This document shows positions 26,977 through 37,088 of a DNA stretch of 64,000 nt, in pieces (positions within the stretch are counted from its first letter, which is position 1; each line of letters starts with the position of its first letter). The stretch covers positions 3,676,501 through 3,740,500 of the forward strand of contig NZ_CP066369.1 in assembly GCF_016406305.1 (NCBI RefSeq), read 5' to 3'. The stretch is from Shewanella putrefaciens (GTDB taxonomy: Bacteria > Pseudomonadota > Gammaproteobacteria > Enterobacterales > Shewanellaceae). Under the pieces are notes generated by a model. That model saw nothing but the letters and a program-made list of their open reading frames with translations, was not told the DNA's origin and ran no database searches. Made by a program: the position numbers and the translations under genes.

Positions 26977-28026
26977 CTAGCGAATTGGCACATTGCGTTG
27001 ACCAGGGCGACGATTAGGTGCCATGCCTAGCTTAGCCAAGGTTTCATCGGCATCTTTATACCAAGTGCCAATCTTGTATATCTGCCTCGCCTCGACGCCC
27101 GACGCAATCTCACGTCCTAGCTCTTTAGCAATTCTGACGCACTGCTCTACCTGCTCGACAGAAGTCATAGGATTACCATGTTGATCTATGATGGTATCTT
27201 CGATGCCGCAACGGGGATGCAGGCCAAGTGCCATAGCCATGGTGTTGATTGGCAACACGTTTTTCATTAGTGACTCTAAGGTTAAGCAGGCACCGTCCGG
27301 CGCTTTCCTGATGAACTCCATAAAGTTATAGGGATTAGGGCCATCGAATCCACCGCCGATACCCACCCAAGTCAGGTTCAGCGGCCCAGTGTAAATCCCA
27401 CGGCGGATCAGTCGCTCTAGGGTTTCTAGGGCATGGGTGCCTGTCAGTTGGAAATGGGGTTGAACGCCAGCCGCTTGCAAACGACGTAAATGTTCTTCCA
27501 CCCAAGCTGGGCCCGCTGGTACAGTCATTTCACTGTAGGCGGCTCTAATGGCTGGGTGTGCGAGGCTAGTGCCGGCCAGTTCGCAGTCGTTCATCAATTC
27601 CATGATGTTCATCTGCACTGTGTTAATGGCCACTGTCACTTGGTCTGGTTTAGGCGTTAATTCGGCGAGCATATGGCGGGTATCGTCGGACAACCACTGA
27701 GCCGCCTGTCCTTCATTTTCGGGGGCGAAGGAGATCGAGCCACCCACCTGAATGATCATATCTGGTACAGCGGCGCGAACTCCTGCGATCAACTCATTGA
27801 ATTTAGACAGACGCTTAGAGCCTTTGCCATCTAATTCACGCACGTGCAGGTGTAACACAGTGGCGCCGGCATTGTAGCAATCGACCGCCTTCTGCACTTG
27901 TTCTTCCATGGTCACTGGAATGTCTTTTGGAAAATCCTCAGGCATCCATTCCGGCCCATAGGGGGCGACTGTGATGACGACTTTATCTTGATTTTCAGGG
28001 TGTAACGAATCATCTAAAAATTGCAT
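26977..28026 (-). CDS. Beta-keto acid cleavage enzyme (BKACE, DUF849)
   Basis: 349 residues. The family condenses a beta-keto acid with acetyl-CoA and yields acetoacetate plus a new CoA thioester. The zinc-binding HLHVRELDGKGS (His59, His61) is present, with the early VVITVAPYGPEW and the later IGGGFDGPNPYN typical of the TIM-barrel fold. GGAGAGGCAT precedes the ATG. Known members act on 3-keto-5-aminohexanoate and dehydrocarnitine; the side chain accepted here cannot be read off. It is the clearest sign that the operon is a degradation route. Confidence 0.9.
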   Translation of the reverse strand: MQFLDDSLHPENQDKVVITVAPYGPEWMPEDFPKDIPVTMEEQVQKAVDCYNAGATVLHLHVRELDGKGSKRLSKFNELIAGVRAAVPDMIIQVGGSISFAPENEGQAAQWLSDDTRHMLAELTPKPDQVTVAINTVQMNIMELMNDCELAGTSLAHPAIRAAYSEMTVPAGPAWVEEHLRRLQAAGVQPHFQLTGTHALETLERLIRRGIYTGPLNLTWVGIGGGFDGPNPYNFMEFIRKAPDGACLTLESLMKNVLPINTMAMALGLHPRCGIEDTIIDQHGNPMTSVEQVEQCVRIAKELGREIASGVEARQIYKIGTWYKDADETLAKLGMAPNRRPGQRNVPIR

Positions 28027-28090
28027 ATGCCTCTCCAGGTACGGGACTCAGCCGTTAATTGAGGCTGAGAAGTTTCTCGTTCAATGTGTG

Positions 28091-28939
28091 TTAATAGGGT
28101 TTGTCACCTATGATGGCGGCGCGGTCCATCCTGCGTACACAGGCGGGGTAATCCATAACGGCGTAGTGCTGGGTGCATCTGTTATCCCAGATAGCGACGC
28201 TATTTTTGCGCCAACGCCAACGCACCTGATACTCAGGAATATAGGCTTGGCTGATCAGATAGCTGAGCAGATTGCTGGCCCCCGGGTTAGCATCTTGGCC
28301 AAAGCGAACACGGTTAGGCGTATGGTAATTGGTGAAATGCGTAGTGAAGGCGTTGACGAACAAGACTTTTTCGCCCGTTTCAGGGTGAGTTCGAACAACG
28401 GGGTGTTCGGCGTCCGGATACATGGCCTTTAGCGCGAGTCTTTTCTCCAGTGGCATCGCCGCCCCGAAGCTGGCCTCAATGCTGTGTCTGGCCCGTAAAT
28501 CGGCTATCTGTTGCTTGATGGCATCGGGCAGATTTTCATAGGCTAACCCCATGTTTGCCCACATAGTGTCACCACCAACTGCGGGGGTTTCGACACAACG
28601 CAACACGCAGCCTAAGGGCGGCGCTTCACGCCAAGTCGCATCCGTATGCCACGCATTCTCATAGCGATCTACGGGTTGCTCGGGGGATTTGTAGATTTGC
28701 ACTAACCCAGGATGCTCAGGATCGCTACCGGCAACCGGATGATCTTCTAACTCGCCAAAACGACGGGCGAAGGCCACATGTTCGGCTCGGCTAAAATCTT
28801 GATCCCGCAGAAACAAGACCTTATGACGTAATAATTGCTGCCTAATGTCATTAAACAGTCCGTCATCGTGGACGGCATCGGCGAGATTGACGCCAATGAG
28901 TTCGGCGCCAATGCTGCAGGTTAGTTGTTCTACACGCAT
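28091..28939 (-). CDS. TauD/TfdA-family Fe(II)/2-oxoglutarate dioxygenase
   Basis: 282 residues. The facial triad is complete: H98-x-D100 in NAWHTDATW and His258 in NRCTQHYAVMDY, with the 2-oxoglutarate-binding Arg in ACVRRMDR near 269-270. Family members hydroxylate carbon next to sulfonate, ether or carboxylate groups. ATG at 28939 has AAGGA 8 nt upstream and is preferred over the TTG at 28945. It sits 11 bp after the quinone reductase gene and 64 bp before BKACE, in the same operon. Confidence 0.92.
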   Translation of the reverse strand: MRVEQLTCSIGAELIGVNLADAVHDDGLFNDIRQQLLRHKVLFLRDQDFSRAEHVAFARRFGELEDHPVAGSDPEHPGLVQIYKSPEQPVDRYENAWHTDATWREAPPLGCVLRCVETPAVGGDTMWANMGLAYENLPDAIKQQIADLRARHSIEASFGAAMPLEKRLALKAMYPDAEHPVVRTHPETGEKVLFVNAFTTHFTNYHTPNRVRFGQDANPGASNLLSYLISQAYIPEYQVRWRWRKNSVAIWDNRCTQHYAVMDYPACVRRMDRAAIIGDKPY

Positions 28940-28950
28940 TCGCAATTTCC

Positions 28951-29931
28951 TTAGATAATGAATATGGACGAACCCGTGGTCTTACGGGCTTCGAGATCAC
29001 GGTGAGCCTTGACTGCATCTTCTAAGGCATAGTGTTGGTTGATCTCTATCTTGATGCGACCACTCCCGACATGGTCGAACAGTTCGGCGGCGAGGGCCGC
29101 TTTCTCGGCCGGATCGGCGATATAGTCCGCTAGCGCGGGTCGGCTCAGGTATAGGGAGCCTTTCATCGCCAGCAATTGTGGATCAAATGGCGGGATAGTG
29201 CCGGAGGCCGTGCCTACGCACACCATGAGGCCGCGGCGTTTGAGCGAGTCTAACGATGACATAAAAGTGTCCCGACCTACGGAGTCGAACACCACGTCAA
29301 CGCCCCTGCCTTCGGTAATATTACGCACCTGTGCGGCGACGTTCTGCTCGCTGTAATTAATCACATGGTCACAGCCGTGGGCCCTGGCTATCTCGGCTTT
29401 GGCGGCGGTCGAAACTGTGCCTATGACCTGTAATCCCAGCAATTTTGCCCACTGGGAGACAATCAGCCCCACTCCGCCCGCGGCGGCGTGCAGCAAAATA
29501 CTGTCCCCGGGTTGGAACTGGTGAATGCGTCTAAGCAAATAGGCTGAGGTCAGGCCGCGCATAGTCATTGCCGCAGCGGTCTCGAAGGAAATGGTTTCTG
29601 GCAATTTAATTAACGGAGCCGCATCTATCACCCTTTCGGTGCAATAGGCGCCTAAGGTATTGAGAAAACCCGTATAAGTGACGCGATCACCAACAGCCAG
29701 ATGGCTAACGCCCTCACCCACTGCGGTAACAATCCCAGCCGCTTCGACACCTATGCCGCTCGGGAGTGGAATAGGGTAAGTTCCGTTACGGAAATACGTG
29801 TCCGCGAAATTTAGGCCGACTGCGACATGTCGCAATTGCACCTGACCCGCCGCTGGCTCTGGTACCACCACGTCTTCAAACTTCAAAACGTCCGGTGACC
29901 CACTCTCGTAAAATCGTACTGCTTTGGCCAT
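28951..29931 (-). CDS. NADPH:quinone oxidoreductase-like (MDR superfamily)
   Basis: 326 residues from ATG 29931, preceded by GGAGAGAGAC. The zinc-less MDR layout is seen: N-terminal GroES-like part (GVGLNFADTYFRNGTYPIPLPSGIGVE split over two motifs) and the Rossmann motif HAAAGGVGLIVSQWAKLLG with the SRPALADYI quinone reductase signature. It reduces quinones or activated enals with NADPH. In the operon it may reduce an enone intermediate. The reading frame continues upstream into the RND gene, but that start has no support. Confidence 0.88.
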   Translation of the reverse strand: MAKAVRFYESGSPDVLKFEDVVVPEPAAGQVQLRHVAVGLNFADTYFRNGTYPIPLPSGIGVEAAGIVTAVGEGVSHLAVGDRVTYTGFLNTLGAYCTERVIDAAPLIKLPETISFETAAAMTMRGLTSAYLLRRIHQFQPGDSILLHAAAGGVGLIVSQWAKLLGLQVIGTVSTAAKAEIARAHGCDHVINYSEQNVAAQVRNITEGRGVDVVFDSVGRDTFMSSLDSLKRRGLMVCVGTASGTIPPFDPQLLAMKGSLYLSRPALADYIADPAEKAALAAELFDHVGSGRIKIEINQHYALEDAVKAHRDLEARKTTGSSIFII

Positions 29932-29980
29932 GTCTCTCTCCGCACTCGTGTAATTAAACTTGTTAATCCAATGTAAGAGC

Positions 29981-32479
29981 CTATAGCAGCTCTCGCTTTT
30001 CATTCGACGCCATCAACTTCTCAGTTCGTGACAGCTGATGATCTTGCTGGGGCGAAACTGTCTTTGCTCCCTGAGCGGGCCCATCCTTATGCATTTTTGG
30101 CAGCATAAAATGTGACAACGCAGGGATCAGGATCAGCGCACCGAGCATGTTCCAGATAAACATAAAGGTGAGGAGTAGCCCCATATCCGCCTGAAACTTG
30201 ATGGGCGATGCCAACCAAGTAATGACTCCCGCGGCTAAAGTTACCCCGACCAAGGCAACGACCTTACCCGTGAAAGTAACGGCATTGCGGTAGGCATCGG
30301 TCAAGGATTGTCCCTGACGCTGGAACTGCAACTGAATGCTTAATAGGTAGATGGCATAGTCGATACCAATACCGACCCCGAGGGCGATCACGGGCAAAGT
30401 CGCCACTTTAATCCCTATCCCCAACATCACCATCAGGGCTTCACATAGGATGGAGGTCATCATCAGCGGCAATAAGGCGATCAGTGTCGCGCGCCAACTG
30501 CGGAAGGTGATCAGACAAAAAATAGCGACCCCGGCATACACATACAGCAACATAGCGGTATTGGCTTCCTTGACCACTTGGTTGGTCGCAGCATCGATGC
30601 CCGCTGAACCTGCGGCCAATAAAAATTGGACCTTGTCATTACTGTGCTCGTCGGCAAATTGCTGTGCAACCTGTGACACGGCTTCGAGGGTTTTCGCTTT
30701 ATGATCTTTAAGATAGGCAATGACGGGCATCAAAGAGCAGTCGGTATTGAACAATTCGGGATTGTTCACCGAGGCCTGCTGCGCCGCATAGTTGAGCATA
30801 TCTTGGTTGCGTAAAATGCTGTAAAACTTAAGATTCCCCTCGTAGGCGCCGGCACTGATTTGCTTAACCGCATCGACGAGGGAGTTAGTCATCTGCACAT
30901 TGGGATTCTGTTGTAGCTGCCAGGCCAATTTGTCGGCGAGGATCAGCGTTTGATAATCCAAGCAGCCCTCGGGCGCCGTTTTGATCATCACGGCGAACAG
31001 ATCGCTAGACAGGGCATAATGCTCAGTGATGTAGGCATTGTCTCGGTTGTAACGGGAATCGGCCCGCAACTCAGGGGCGCCAGCGTCCAGATCCCCCACT
31101 TGGATATTCCGGCTGACCAAATAGCCACCCGCGGTCAACAGGGTCGAAAACACTAAGGCGAAGGTGGCATAACGGCGCAGGGTGAATCTGTCTAAATAGT
31201 CCCATAACCGTCCAAGCCCTTTATGCTCTAAGGTCACGCGCTCACTCTTCAGGTAACGCAGCGCCGCCTTACGACTCACCCCAACATAGGAGAGGCTCAC
31301 AGGGATAAGTAACAAAGTAGTGAAGATCAACATAGCGACCCCAATACTGGCGGTAATGGCCAGATCTTGGATAACCGGAATATTGATCAACATCAGCACC
31401 GCAAAGCCGACAGTGTCTGACAGCAACGCCGTGAGCCCAGGTATAAATAGGCGGCGGAAGGTGAGTCTGGCGGCCGTCAGTTTATCCATGCCATTGCCTA
31501 TGTCGCGCATCACGCTGTTCATTTTCTGGGTAGCGTGGGACACACCGATAGCAAAGGTTAAAAATGGCACAAGAATCGTGTAGGGATCGAGGGGGTAATC
31601 CAGCAAACTGATGATCCCCAACTGCCACAATACCGCCAGCAAAGAACAGGAAACCACCAATAAACTGCTTCGAAAACAACGGCTATAGGCCCAGATAATA
31701 CAAAGGGCAATGATGATGGCGATAGCAAAGAAGCCCGCCATTTGGTGCAAGCCACCAATCAACTCGCCGACCAACTGTGCAAAACCAATAACGTGGATCT
31801 TCACAGCACCAGGGGTATTAGGTGTTTCATACTGCTCGCGCAACTGGGCAATGACCTCGGCCAATTGCTCATAGTCAACGGGCTCGCCGGTGGCAGATTG
31901 CCTATCCAACAAAGGCACCATGATCATAGTGGAGCGAAAATCATTGGCCACTAAGTTGCCCACTATGCCGGCCCGGGCAATATTTTGCCTAAGTTGGCCT
32001 ATGCTAGTGTCAGAACCATCATACCTATCAGGCATAACAGGGCCGCCTTGAAAGCCCTCCTCGGTCACTTCAGTCCAACGCACCCCTGGCGACCAGAGGG
32101 ATTTCATCCAAGCACGGTCAACCCCATCGGTGAGAAATAGGGTGTCATTAATCTGCTTGAGCGTATCTAAATAGAGGGGATCGAAAATATCGCCCTGGGG
32201 ATTTTCCACCACCACCCGCAAACTATTACCTAAGCCACGTAACTGACTGCGTTCGGCCAGAAAGTTTTGGATATAGGGATGCCCTTGGGGCAACATCTTG
32301 TCGAAACTGGGTTTAAGTGTCAGTCGCTGGCTGACGATGCCCGCCATACACAGGGTCATCACAGTGACTAAGATCAAGAATAACAGTCGATGATTAAAGA
32401 CCACTCTTTCAACCAGATTACCGCTGTTTTTATCCAGCAGTTTGACAGGTCCTGTATTGGGTTGGGATGAAATTGTCAT
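29981..32479 (-). CDS. RND/MMPL-superfamily transporter-like membrane protein
   Basis: 832 residues with two halves. Each has one N-terminal helix, a large periplasmic loop and a five-helix bundle (about 250-395 and 665-800). Motifs include ILVPFLTFAIGVSHATQKMNS and PVIALGVGIGIDYAIYLLS, typical of MMPL/SSD-type RND proteins. It is shorter than tripartite drug pumps, and no membrane-fusion protein is nearby. It overlaps the YCF48-like gene by ATGA. The linkage with YCF48, DUF1329 and DUF1302 recurs in other gammaproteobacteria (from memory) and suggests one envelope machine, probably for lipids or hydrophobic compounds. Confidence 0.88.
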   Translation of the reverse strand: MTISSQPNTGPVKLLDKNSGNLVERVVFNHRLLFLILVTVMTLCMAGIVSQRLTLKPSFDKMLPQGHPYIQNFLAERSQLRGLGNSLRVVVENPQGDIFDPLYLDTLKQINDTLFLTDGVDRAWMKSLWSPGVRWTEVTEEGFQGGPVMPDRYDGSDTSIGQLRQNIARAGIVGNLVANDFRSTMIMVPLLDRQSATGEPVDYEQLAEVIAQLREQYETPNTPGAVKIHVIGFAQLVGELIGGLHQMAGFFAIAIIIALCIIWAYSRCFRSSLLVVSCSLLAVLWQLGIISLLDYPLDPYTILVPFLTFAIGVSHATQKMNSVMRDIGNGMDKLTAARLTFRRLFIPGLTALLSDTVGFAVLMLINIPVIQDLAITASIGVAMLIFTTLLLIPVSLSYVGVSRKAALRYLKSERVTLEHKGLGRLWDYLDRFTLRRYATFALVFSTLLTAGGYLVSRNIQVGDLDAGAPELRADSRYNRDNAYITEHYALSSDLFAVMIKTAPEGCLDYQTLILADKLAWQLQQNPNVQMTNSLVDAVKQISAGAYEGNLKFYSILRNQDMLNYAAQQASVNNPELFNTDCSLMPVIAYLKDHKAKTLEAVSQVAQQFADEHSNDKVQFLLAAGSAGIDAATNQVVKEANTAMLLYVYAGVAIFCLITFRSWRATLIALLPLMMTSILCEALMVMLGIGIKVATLPVIALGVGIGIDYAIYLLSIQLQFQRQGQSLTDAYRNAVTFTGKVVALVGVTLAAGVITWLASPIKFQADMGLLLTFMFIWNMLGALILIPALSHFMLPKMHKDGPAQGAKTVSPQQDHQLSRTEKLMASNEKRELL

Positions 32480-33579
32480 TGCATACTGCTCTTTTCTGAC
32501 GGGGAGACAGCCGCAGGCAGCGGCAGCGTTTGCAGCCCCTTAAGCCCGGCGACGATGAGTTGGCTGCCAGTCAATTGCAGCGCAGTAATAGGCGCCTGAA
32601 TGGCGATTTCCGTTTGAGCCGCCTCGGGTTGGCCCTGCTCACGGATAAAAATTTTCCCGGTTTGATTACCGACCAAGATCAACGATCCGTTGAGTGCCAC
32701 ACTGGTAATACTGGCATTTGAGCCCGTATCAAGGGATTGCCATTGGGCGTTATCGTCGCGACGGCAGAACAGATGCCCCCTTAAGCCGTAGAGACAAATT
32801 TGTGCACCCTGTGCTGTGATGCCGAAAAAGCTGCTGCTATAGGGAGGCGTCAAAGACTCGACTTGGTTTGTGTGGCTGTGGAGTTTACGCAGTAGCCCCT
32901 GCTCACCGACGATATACAGTTCTTCCCCCACGGCGGCGATAGCATTGAGATGATAGTTGCTGGGGTTCGCCATTTTATCCATCAGGGGCATCCAAGTAGC
33001 ACCACCATCTTGGGTCATTAAAATCAGGTTAAATGCGCCGACCACATAACCCAGTTGTCGATTGAAGAAGTGCAGATCCAGTAAGGGACCTAAGGTGCCA
33101 TTTTGTGCGTTACGCTCGGCATCATCGAGCAATTGTTGATAGTCGGCATTGTTTGGATCTTGCTGTAATAGCTGGGAATAATACTGTTTCAGCAGGGCAG
33201 ACAGTTGTCGTCCATCGAACTGCTTGGTCCAATGTTTTCCACCATCTTGGCTCGCGAGTATCACGCTATCGTGGCCGACGGCCCAACCGAAGTTGTCATC
33301 AACGAACTGAACTGCGGTTAAATCGGTACTGACAGGCACCTCGCCCTGTTGCCAACTTTGTCCTTGATCGTCCGAGTGCAGAATATGCCCGTGAACGCCA
33401 ACGGCAATCGCTCTTTTACCGGCTTGGGTGATATCGAAAATCCCCGAATTAACCGCGAGTGAACTGCGCAGCGCAGGGGTATCGAGCACATCTGTCCTAG
33501 TCTCAGCCTGGCTAAACCCAGCAAATAACAGTAGGACTGGGACAAACATGACGCGCCGGACCAACTTTGCTTTGTACAT
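32476..33579 (-). CDS. YCF48/HCF136-like BNR-repeat periplasmic protein
   Basis: 367 residues from ATG 33579, preceded by AGAGGAAAGACAG. A signal peptide (MYKAKLVRRVMFVPVLLLFAG, cleavage near SQA) is followed by propeller-type BNR repeats: ILHSDDQGQSWQQ, GWAVGHDSVILASQDGGKHW, YVVGAFNLILMTQDGGATW. The Ycf48 fold is known for assembly of photosystem II in phototrophs. In heterotrophs such proteins accompany RND/DUF1329 clusters, where a scaffolding role is the likely analogue. Its stop overlaps the RND start, indicating coupled synthesis. Confidence 0.88.
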   Translation of the reverse strand: MYKAKLVRRVMFVPVLLLFAGFSQAETRTDVLDTPALRSSLAVNSGIFDITQAGKRAIAVGVHGHILHSDDQGQSWQQGEVPVSTDLTAVQFVDDNFGWAVGHDSVILASQDGGKHWTKQFDGRQLSALLKQYYSQLLQQDPNNADYQQLLDDAERNAQNGTLGPLLDLHFFNRQLGYVVGAFNLILMTQDGGATWMPLMDKMANPSNYHLNAIAAVGEELYIVGEQGLLRKLHSHTNQVESLTPPYSSSFFGITAQGAQICLYGLRGHLFCRRDDNAQWQSLDTGSNASITSVALNGSLILVGNQTGKIFIREQGQPEAAQTEIAIQAPITALQLTGSQLIVAGLKGLQTLPLPAAVSPSEKSSMQ

Positions 33580-33664
33580 CTGTCTTTCCTCTATTTGCAC
33601 AGGGACACTCTGTCCCTGTGCATAGCTCAACAGGCTTCTGGGAAGTTAGCCTGCCCCTACAGCG

Positions 33665-35023
33665 TTAACGGATACCACTCGCCGCCAAGGCTTCCGGCGA
33701 CCACTGTGTCTTTGGCAAAGGGTCGATATAGCGGATGCCACCATGGGGTCCCACAATGCCGTTGATGTTATAGCTGCCTGCGACTAGGTCGTAGATCATA
33801 TGGGGGGTGGCATCGGGAATATCCTTGTCATAACTCTGGCTCAGGAAAGCAAATGAGCCGCGGTAGAGGTTGCCTCTGGCATCGTATTCATCGGATGCCA
33901 AGGCATTCCAGCTATCCTCATCCAGATAGAAGCGGCGCTTCTGGTACACATGGCGCTTATCGGATTTCAGATTGGCCTCGACCACCCAGACACGATGTTT
34001 TTCCCAGCGCACGAGGTCCGGTGACACAAAGTTTGGCGTGGTCAGATCCTTAGGATTTTGGAGATAGGTCAAGTCATAGGTGTTGTATGGCACATACATT
34101 TCCTGCTTGCCGACTAAGGTCCAGTCGTATCTGTCTAAGGCACCGTTGAAGACATAAATATCATCATAGGTCGAAGAGCCTGCTGTACCAGGGTTAGGAG
34201 TATCGTAGGCCAAGTTCGGTGCCAGCTTGACGCGTCTTACGCCCGGCAAGTATTGCCATGCACGGCGTGGGACTTTCATCGGGTTTACGGCATCTTTGAG
34301 CATCACACCTTCACCCACTCGGCGTGAGGGGCCGGTATAGTAAATTTTTGACTGGAAGTAGACATCGTCCGCCGCCAGAGGCTTAGACCAATCCTCATAG
34401 ATGGGGAAGCTGTTAAATGCCCGCCCTGTGGTCGCTAGGGTCGCCACACCAGAGGCGTTGACGTTCCAAGAGTCATACTCAGTGGTGAATGTCACCCCTT
34501 GATAACGCAACAAAAAGTTCCACATGGCCTCGGCGCCTGTCTGTGGGATCGGGAATGGCACACCGGGCAACACTTGCTCGAGTGATAATCCCCCCTCCGT
34601 CGACTTGGCATTGACGGCATTGACTAAGGTGTTGTCCAGTAGCGGTTTAGGTAAGGCCGCTGTGCGATGGGTGGGATAAACGTCAATCCTGAAATTAGGG
34701 TGACGCTTCAATAATTCGGCTGTGGTCGCCGTTAAAAATGCCTGTTGCTGTGGCAGATCTTTAGCTGTGATCACTAACACAGGTTTTTCATCGGCAAAGG
34801 GGTTAGGACGAAGGGTTTCACCCTCCTTAAAACCCGCCGGTGCCTGGGTTAATCCGCCCGTGTAAGCCGGGATTGAACCATCGGCATTCGCGGCCACTTC
34901 TGCGCCCACCACAGTCAAGCTTGTGCCTAGGGCCTTTGCTTGTTCTGGACTGACGGCGGCCATACAACCCGCCGATATAGCAAGCATGACTGAGGCTGAG
35001 AGTATTGATTTGATAAATGTCAT
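33665..35023 (-). CDS. DUF1329 periplasmic protein
   Basis: 452 residues with a signal peptide (SILSASVMLAISAGCMAA). The mature start SPEQAKALGTSLTVVGAE and the later IPAYTGGL, RRVKLAPNLAYDTPNPGTAG and WVVEANLKSDKRHVY are the pattern of DUF1329, whose members resemble LolA/LolB-like lipid-binding folds (from memory). AGGAGAAGACAG precedes the ATG. It stands between the DUF1302 outer-membrane protein and the YCF48-like gene. A periplasmic carrier between the RND protein and the outer membrane is the reasonable guess. Confidence 0.9.
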   Translation of the reverse strand: MTFIKSILSASVMLAISAGCMAAVSPEQAKALGTSLTVVGAEVAANADGSIPAYTGGLTQAPAGFKEGETLRPNPFADEKPVLVITAKDLPQQQAFLTATTAELLKRHPNFRIDVYPTHRTAALPKPLLDNTLVNAVNAKSTEGGLSLEQVLPGVPFPIPQTGAEAMWNFLLRYQGVTFTTEYDSWNVNASGVATLATTGRAFNSFPIYEDWSKPLAADDVYFQSKIYYTGPSRRVGEGVMLKDAVNPMKVPRRAWQYLPGVRRVKLAPNLAYDTPNPGTAGSSTYDDIYVFNGALDRYDWTLVGKQEMYVPYNTYDLTYLQNPKDLTTPNFVSPDLVRWEKHRVWVVEANLKSDKRHVYQKRRFYLDEDSWNALASDEYDARGNLYRGSFAFLSQSYDKDIPDATPHMIYDLVAGSYNINGIVGPHGGIRYIDPLPKTQWSPEALAASGIR

Positions 35024-35057
35024 TCTGTCTTCTCCTGATTTAGATGCAGGCTGATGA

Positions 35058-36962
35058 TTAGAAACTGGTTTTGAAGGACAAGGTCAACTGACCTCTGTCT
35101 TTCAGTAGTGGTGACAGGCCGGCCTGTGAGGTGATTTGACCAATCACACATTGATAGGCACCGTTAGCCCCTGGGGTGTTATTGTCGGTGCCGGTTTCGC
35201 ACACTTTGTAATCACCAAAGTTATCCACGTACTTAAGATCGAAGCGATATTTCTGTAACAGATCGGCGCTCAACCCCACTGAATAACTCCCTGCGTCCTC
35301 ATTGCCCGCAAGTTGAACCGCGGATTGTCCCTTGATGCCCATGTTGAAAGACATTGGCATGGACAAGTCTAGTCCAGGGTAAACTTGATACCAGACAGGG
35401 CTAAAGTTAACCGCTATGGTGTAGGCGGTGTCATCGGCCTTATCGACACCTTGATAACTGCTGTTACCCTTGAAAGTTTGTTCGTTATCAGTCACATCGA
35501 CTAAGTGACTCACGGCACCTTCAACGATTAAGACCCCCGAATCCCATAACATCGACTCACTCAATATCGCCATACCGTTAATCACAGCATGGGCGGTATT
35601 GCCCGTCGCTAAACCGGTTTCACCGGCCTCTGGACGGCTGGCAATCAGGTTATCCCCATTGATAATGCCGGCGTCGGCAGCGGCGGTTAAGGTCGCGTTA
35701 GCAATAGTGAAGTTACTGGCCAGTGGCATATTTTGGCGGTAGTTGATATCGACCCCGACACTGATATCGCCAAGGCTAGTCGAGAGACTGATACCATAGA
35801 GATCGATATCGCCACCGTAGCTGGTGAAGTAATTGGCGCCAGCGACACCGGCAAGGCCAGGTTGATGTAAGTTCGGCGCATCGATTAAGAAGAAAGGCAT
35901 AGTGTCACTGGTATTGCGGTAGAAAAACCCTAAGGTGCCGCTTAACCATTCAGGAGCCCATTTAGCCATCAGACCAAAATCACCACGGTCATCCGGTGTC
36001 ACGTCTTCGCCCCGCGGCGCGCCGAAAAAGGCACTTTGTCCACCAATGGCGGCCACTGACGGTAAAGGCAACCAGAAGACGTTGTCACCATCCAGTGCCA
36101 TATCGTATGGCCCCATATAAGTGCCACCTTCTGGGAAGCGAGAATTGCGGAATTCGAGGAAGTATTGGGCGCCGACCGAAAAGCTTTCATTCACTGTCAG
36201 GTTAGCCGACAGTTGATTACGCGGCATAAATAGCTCTTTGGCTTCGGTGCCCGGTACACTGTAAAGTTTGCCAAGGTCCAGCGATGACTGACCATAGTTG
36301 ATGCCGTTCGCCGCATTGAGGATCGTCTCCCCCCAAAACACTGTGTGACGCCCCAACTTGGCACTTAATAACATTTCGTTAGCGATTTCAGTATTAAGGA
36401 ACACGAAGGCGTCGAGTAATTCCCCCGAAGGTCCGTTGTAGTAACGGTCGGTGAAATTATTGAGTGGGCTATGGTCGGCCATTCCCCCCGCAGGCACGAG
36501 TACCGTCCCCGGTGGCACTGTCACCCCAGGAGCGACCGCTGTATCTCTGGCGGCAATCAAATGCCCGCCATTACCACTCGCGTTGGGGAAAGGATTGTCG
36601 GTTGCACTCAAATCATCGTAAGCGTAGTCGTACCAAGCGGCGGCGCTGATCCGAAAGCCCATTTTATCTTTGTGGATCACATCGAGTTCGGCCAGTAAGT
36701 CCGCCCGCTCTGTGGTGGCATCACCTTTGTCAAAATGGGAGTCACCATCGTTTAAGTTGGCGCTCGCTTTAATATTTTTATCTGCAGACTCAATACGTTG
36801 TCCGTAACTTAATTTTACTGTGTTATCGAATCGGACTGTCCAGTCTTCGTTGTCGGCGAAAAATTCTGTCGACTGTGCCTGACCGCTAGCTATTGCCATA
36901 AGAATGGCCGCGTTCAGCAAGGTTCTGCGAGTGTGTCCCGTTTTCGAGTTCTTTTTGTGCAT
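35058..36962 (-). CDS. DUF1302 outer-membrane protein
   Basis: 634 residues with a signal peptide (LLNAAILMAIASGQAQS). The mature protein opens FFADNEDWTVRFDNTVKLSYGQRI and is dominated by beta-strand segments ending in LTLSFKTSF, with the terminal Phe of outer-membrane barrels. LLSAKLGRHTVFWGETILN is a DUF1302 hallmark. It is predicted to be a porin-like barrel for a hydrophobic compound. GGAGAACTTGCG precedes the ATG. It is the outer-membrane part of the putative envelope pathway with DUF1329, YCF48-like and RND. Confidence 0.9.
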   Translation of the reverse strand: MHKKNSKTGHTRRTLLNAAILMAIASGQAQSTEFFADNEDWTVRFDNTVKLSYGQRIESADKNIKASANLNDGDSHFDKGDATTERADLLAELDVIHKDKMGFRISAAAWYDYAYDDLSATDNPFPNASGNGGHLIAARDTAVAPGVTVPPGTVLVPAGGMADHSPLNNFTDRYYNGPSGELLDAFVFLNTEIANEMLLSAKLGRHTVFWGETILNAANGINYGQSSLDLGKLYSVPGTEAKELFMPRNQLSANLTVNESFSVGAQYFLEFRNSRFPEGGTYMGPYDMALDGDNVFWLPLPSVAAIGGQSAFFGAPRGEDVTPDDRGDFGLMAKWAPEWLSGTLGFFYRNTSDTMPFFLIDAPNLHQPGLAGVAGANYFTSYGGDIDLYGISLSTSLGDISVGVDINYRQNMPLASNFTIANATLTAAADAGIINGDNLIASRPEAGETGLATGNTAHAVINGMAILSESMLWDSGVLIVEGAVSHLVDVTDNEQTFKGNSSYQGVDKADDTAYTIAVNFSPVWYQVYPGLDLSMPMSFNMGIKGQSAVQLAGNEDAGSYSVGLSADLLQKYRFDLKYVDNFGDYKVCETGTDNNTPGANGAYQCVIGQITSQAGLSPLLKDRGQLTLSFKTSF

Positions 36963-37088
36963 CGCAAGTTCTCCGCTTGAGTTAAGGTACTTAGTTGGGT
37001 TGAATCACCCCTGTCATACTGCGGCAGTCGGTACCAAATATTAATTTTAAGGCTTAAAATTCAGCCATTTATCCAACATTTATGACGC

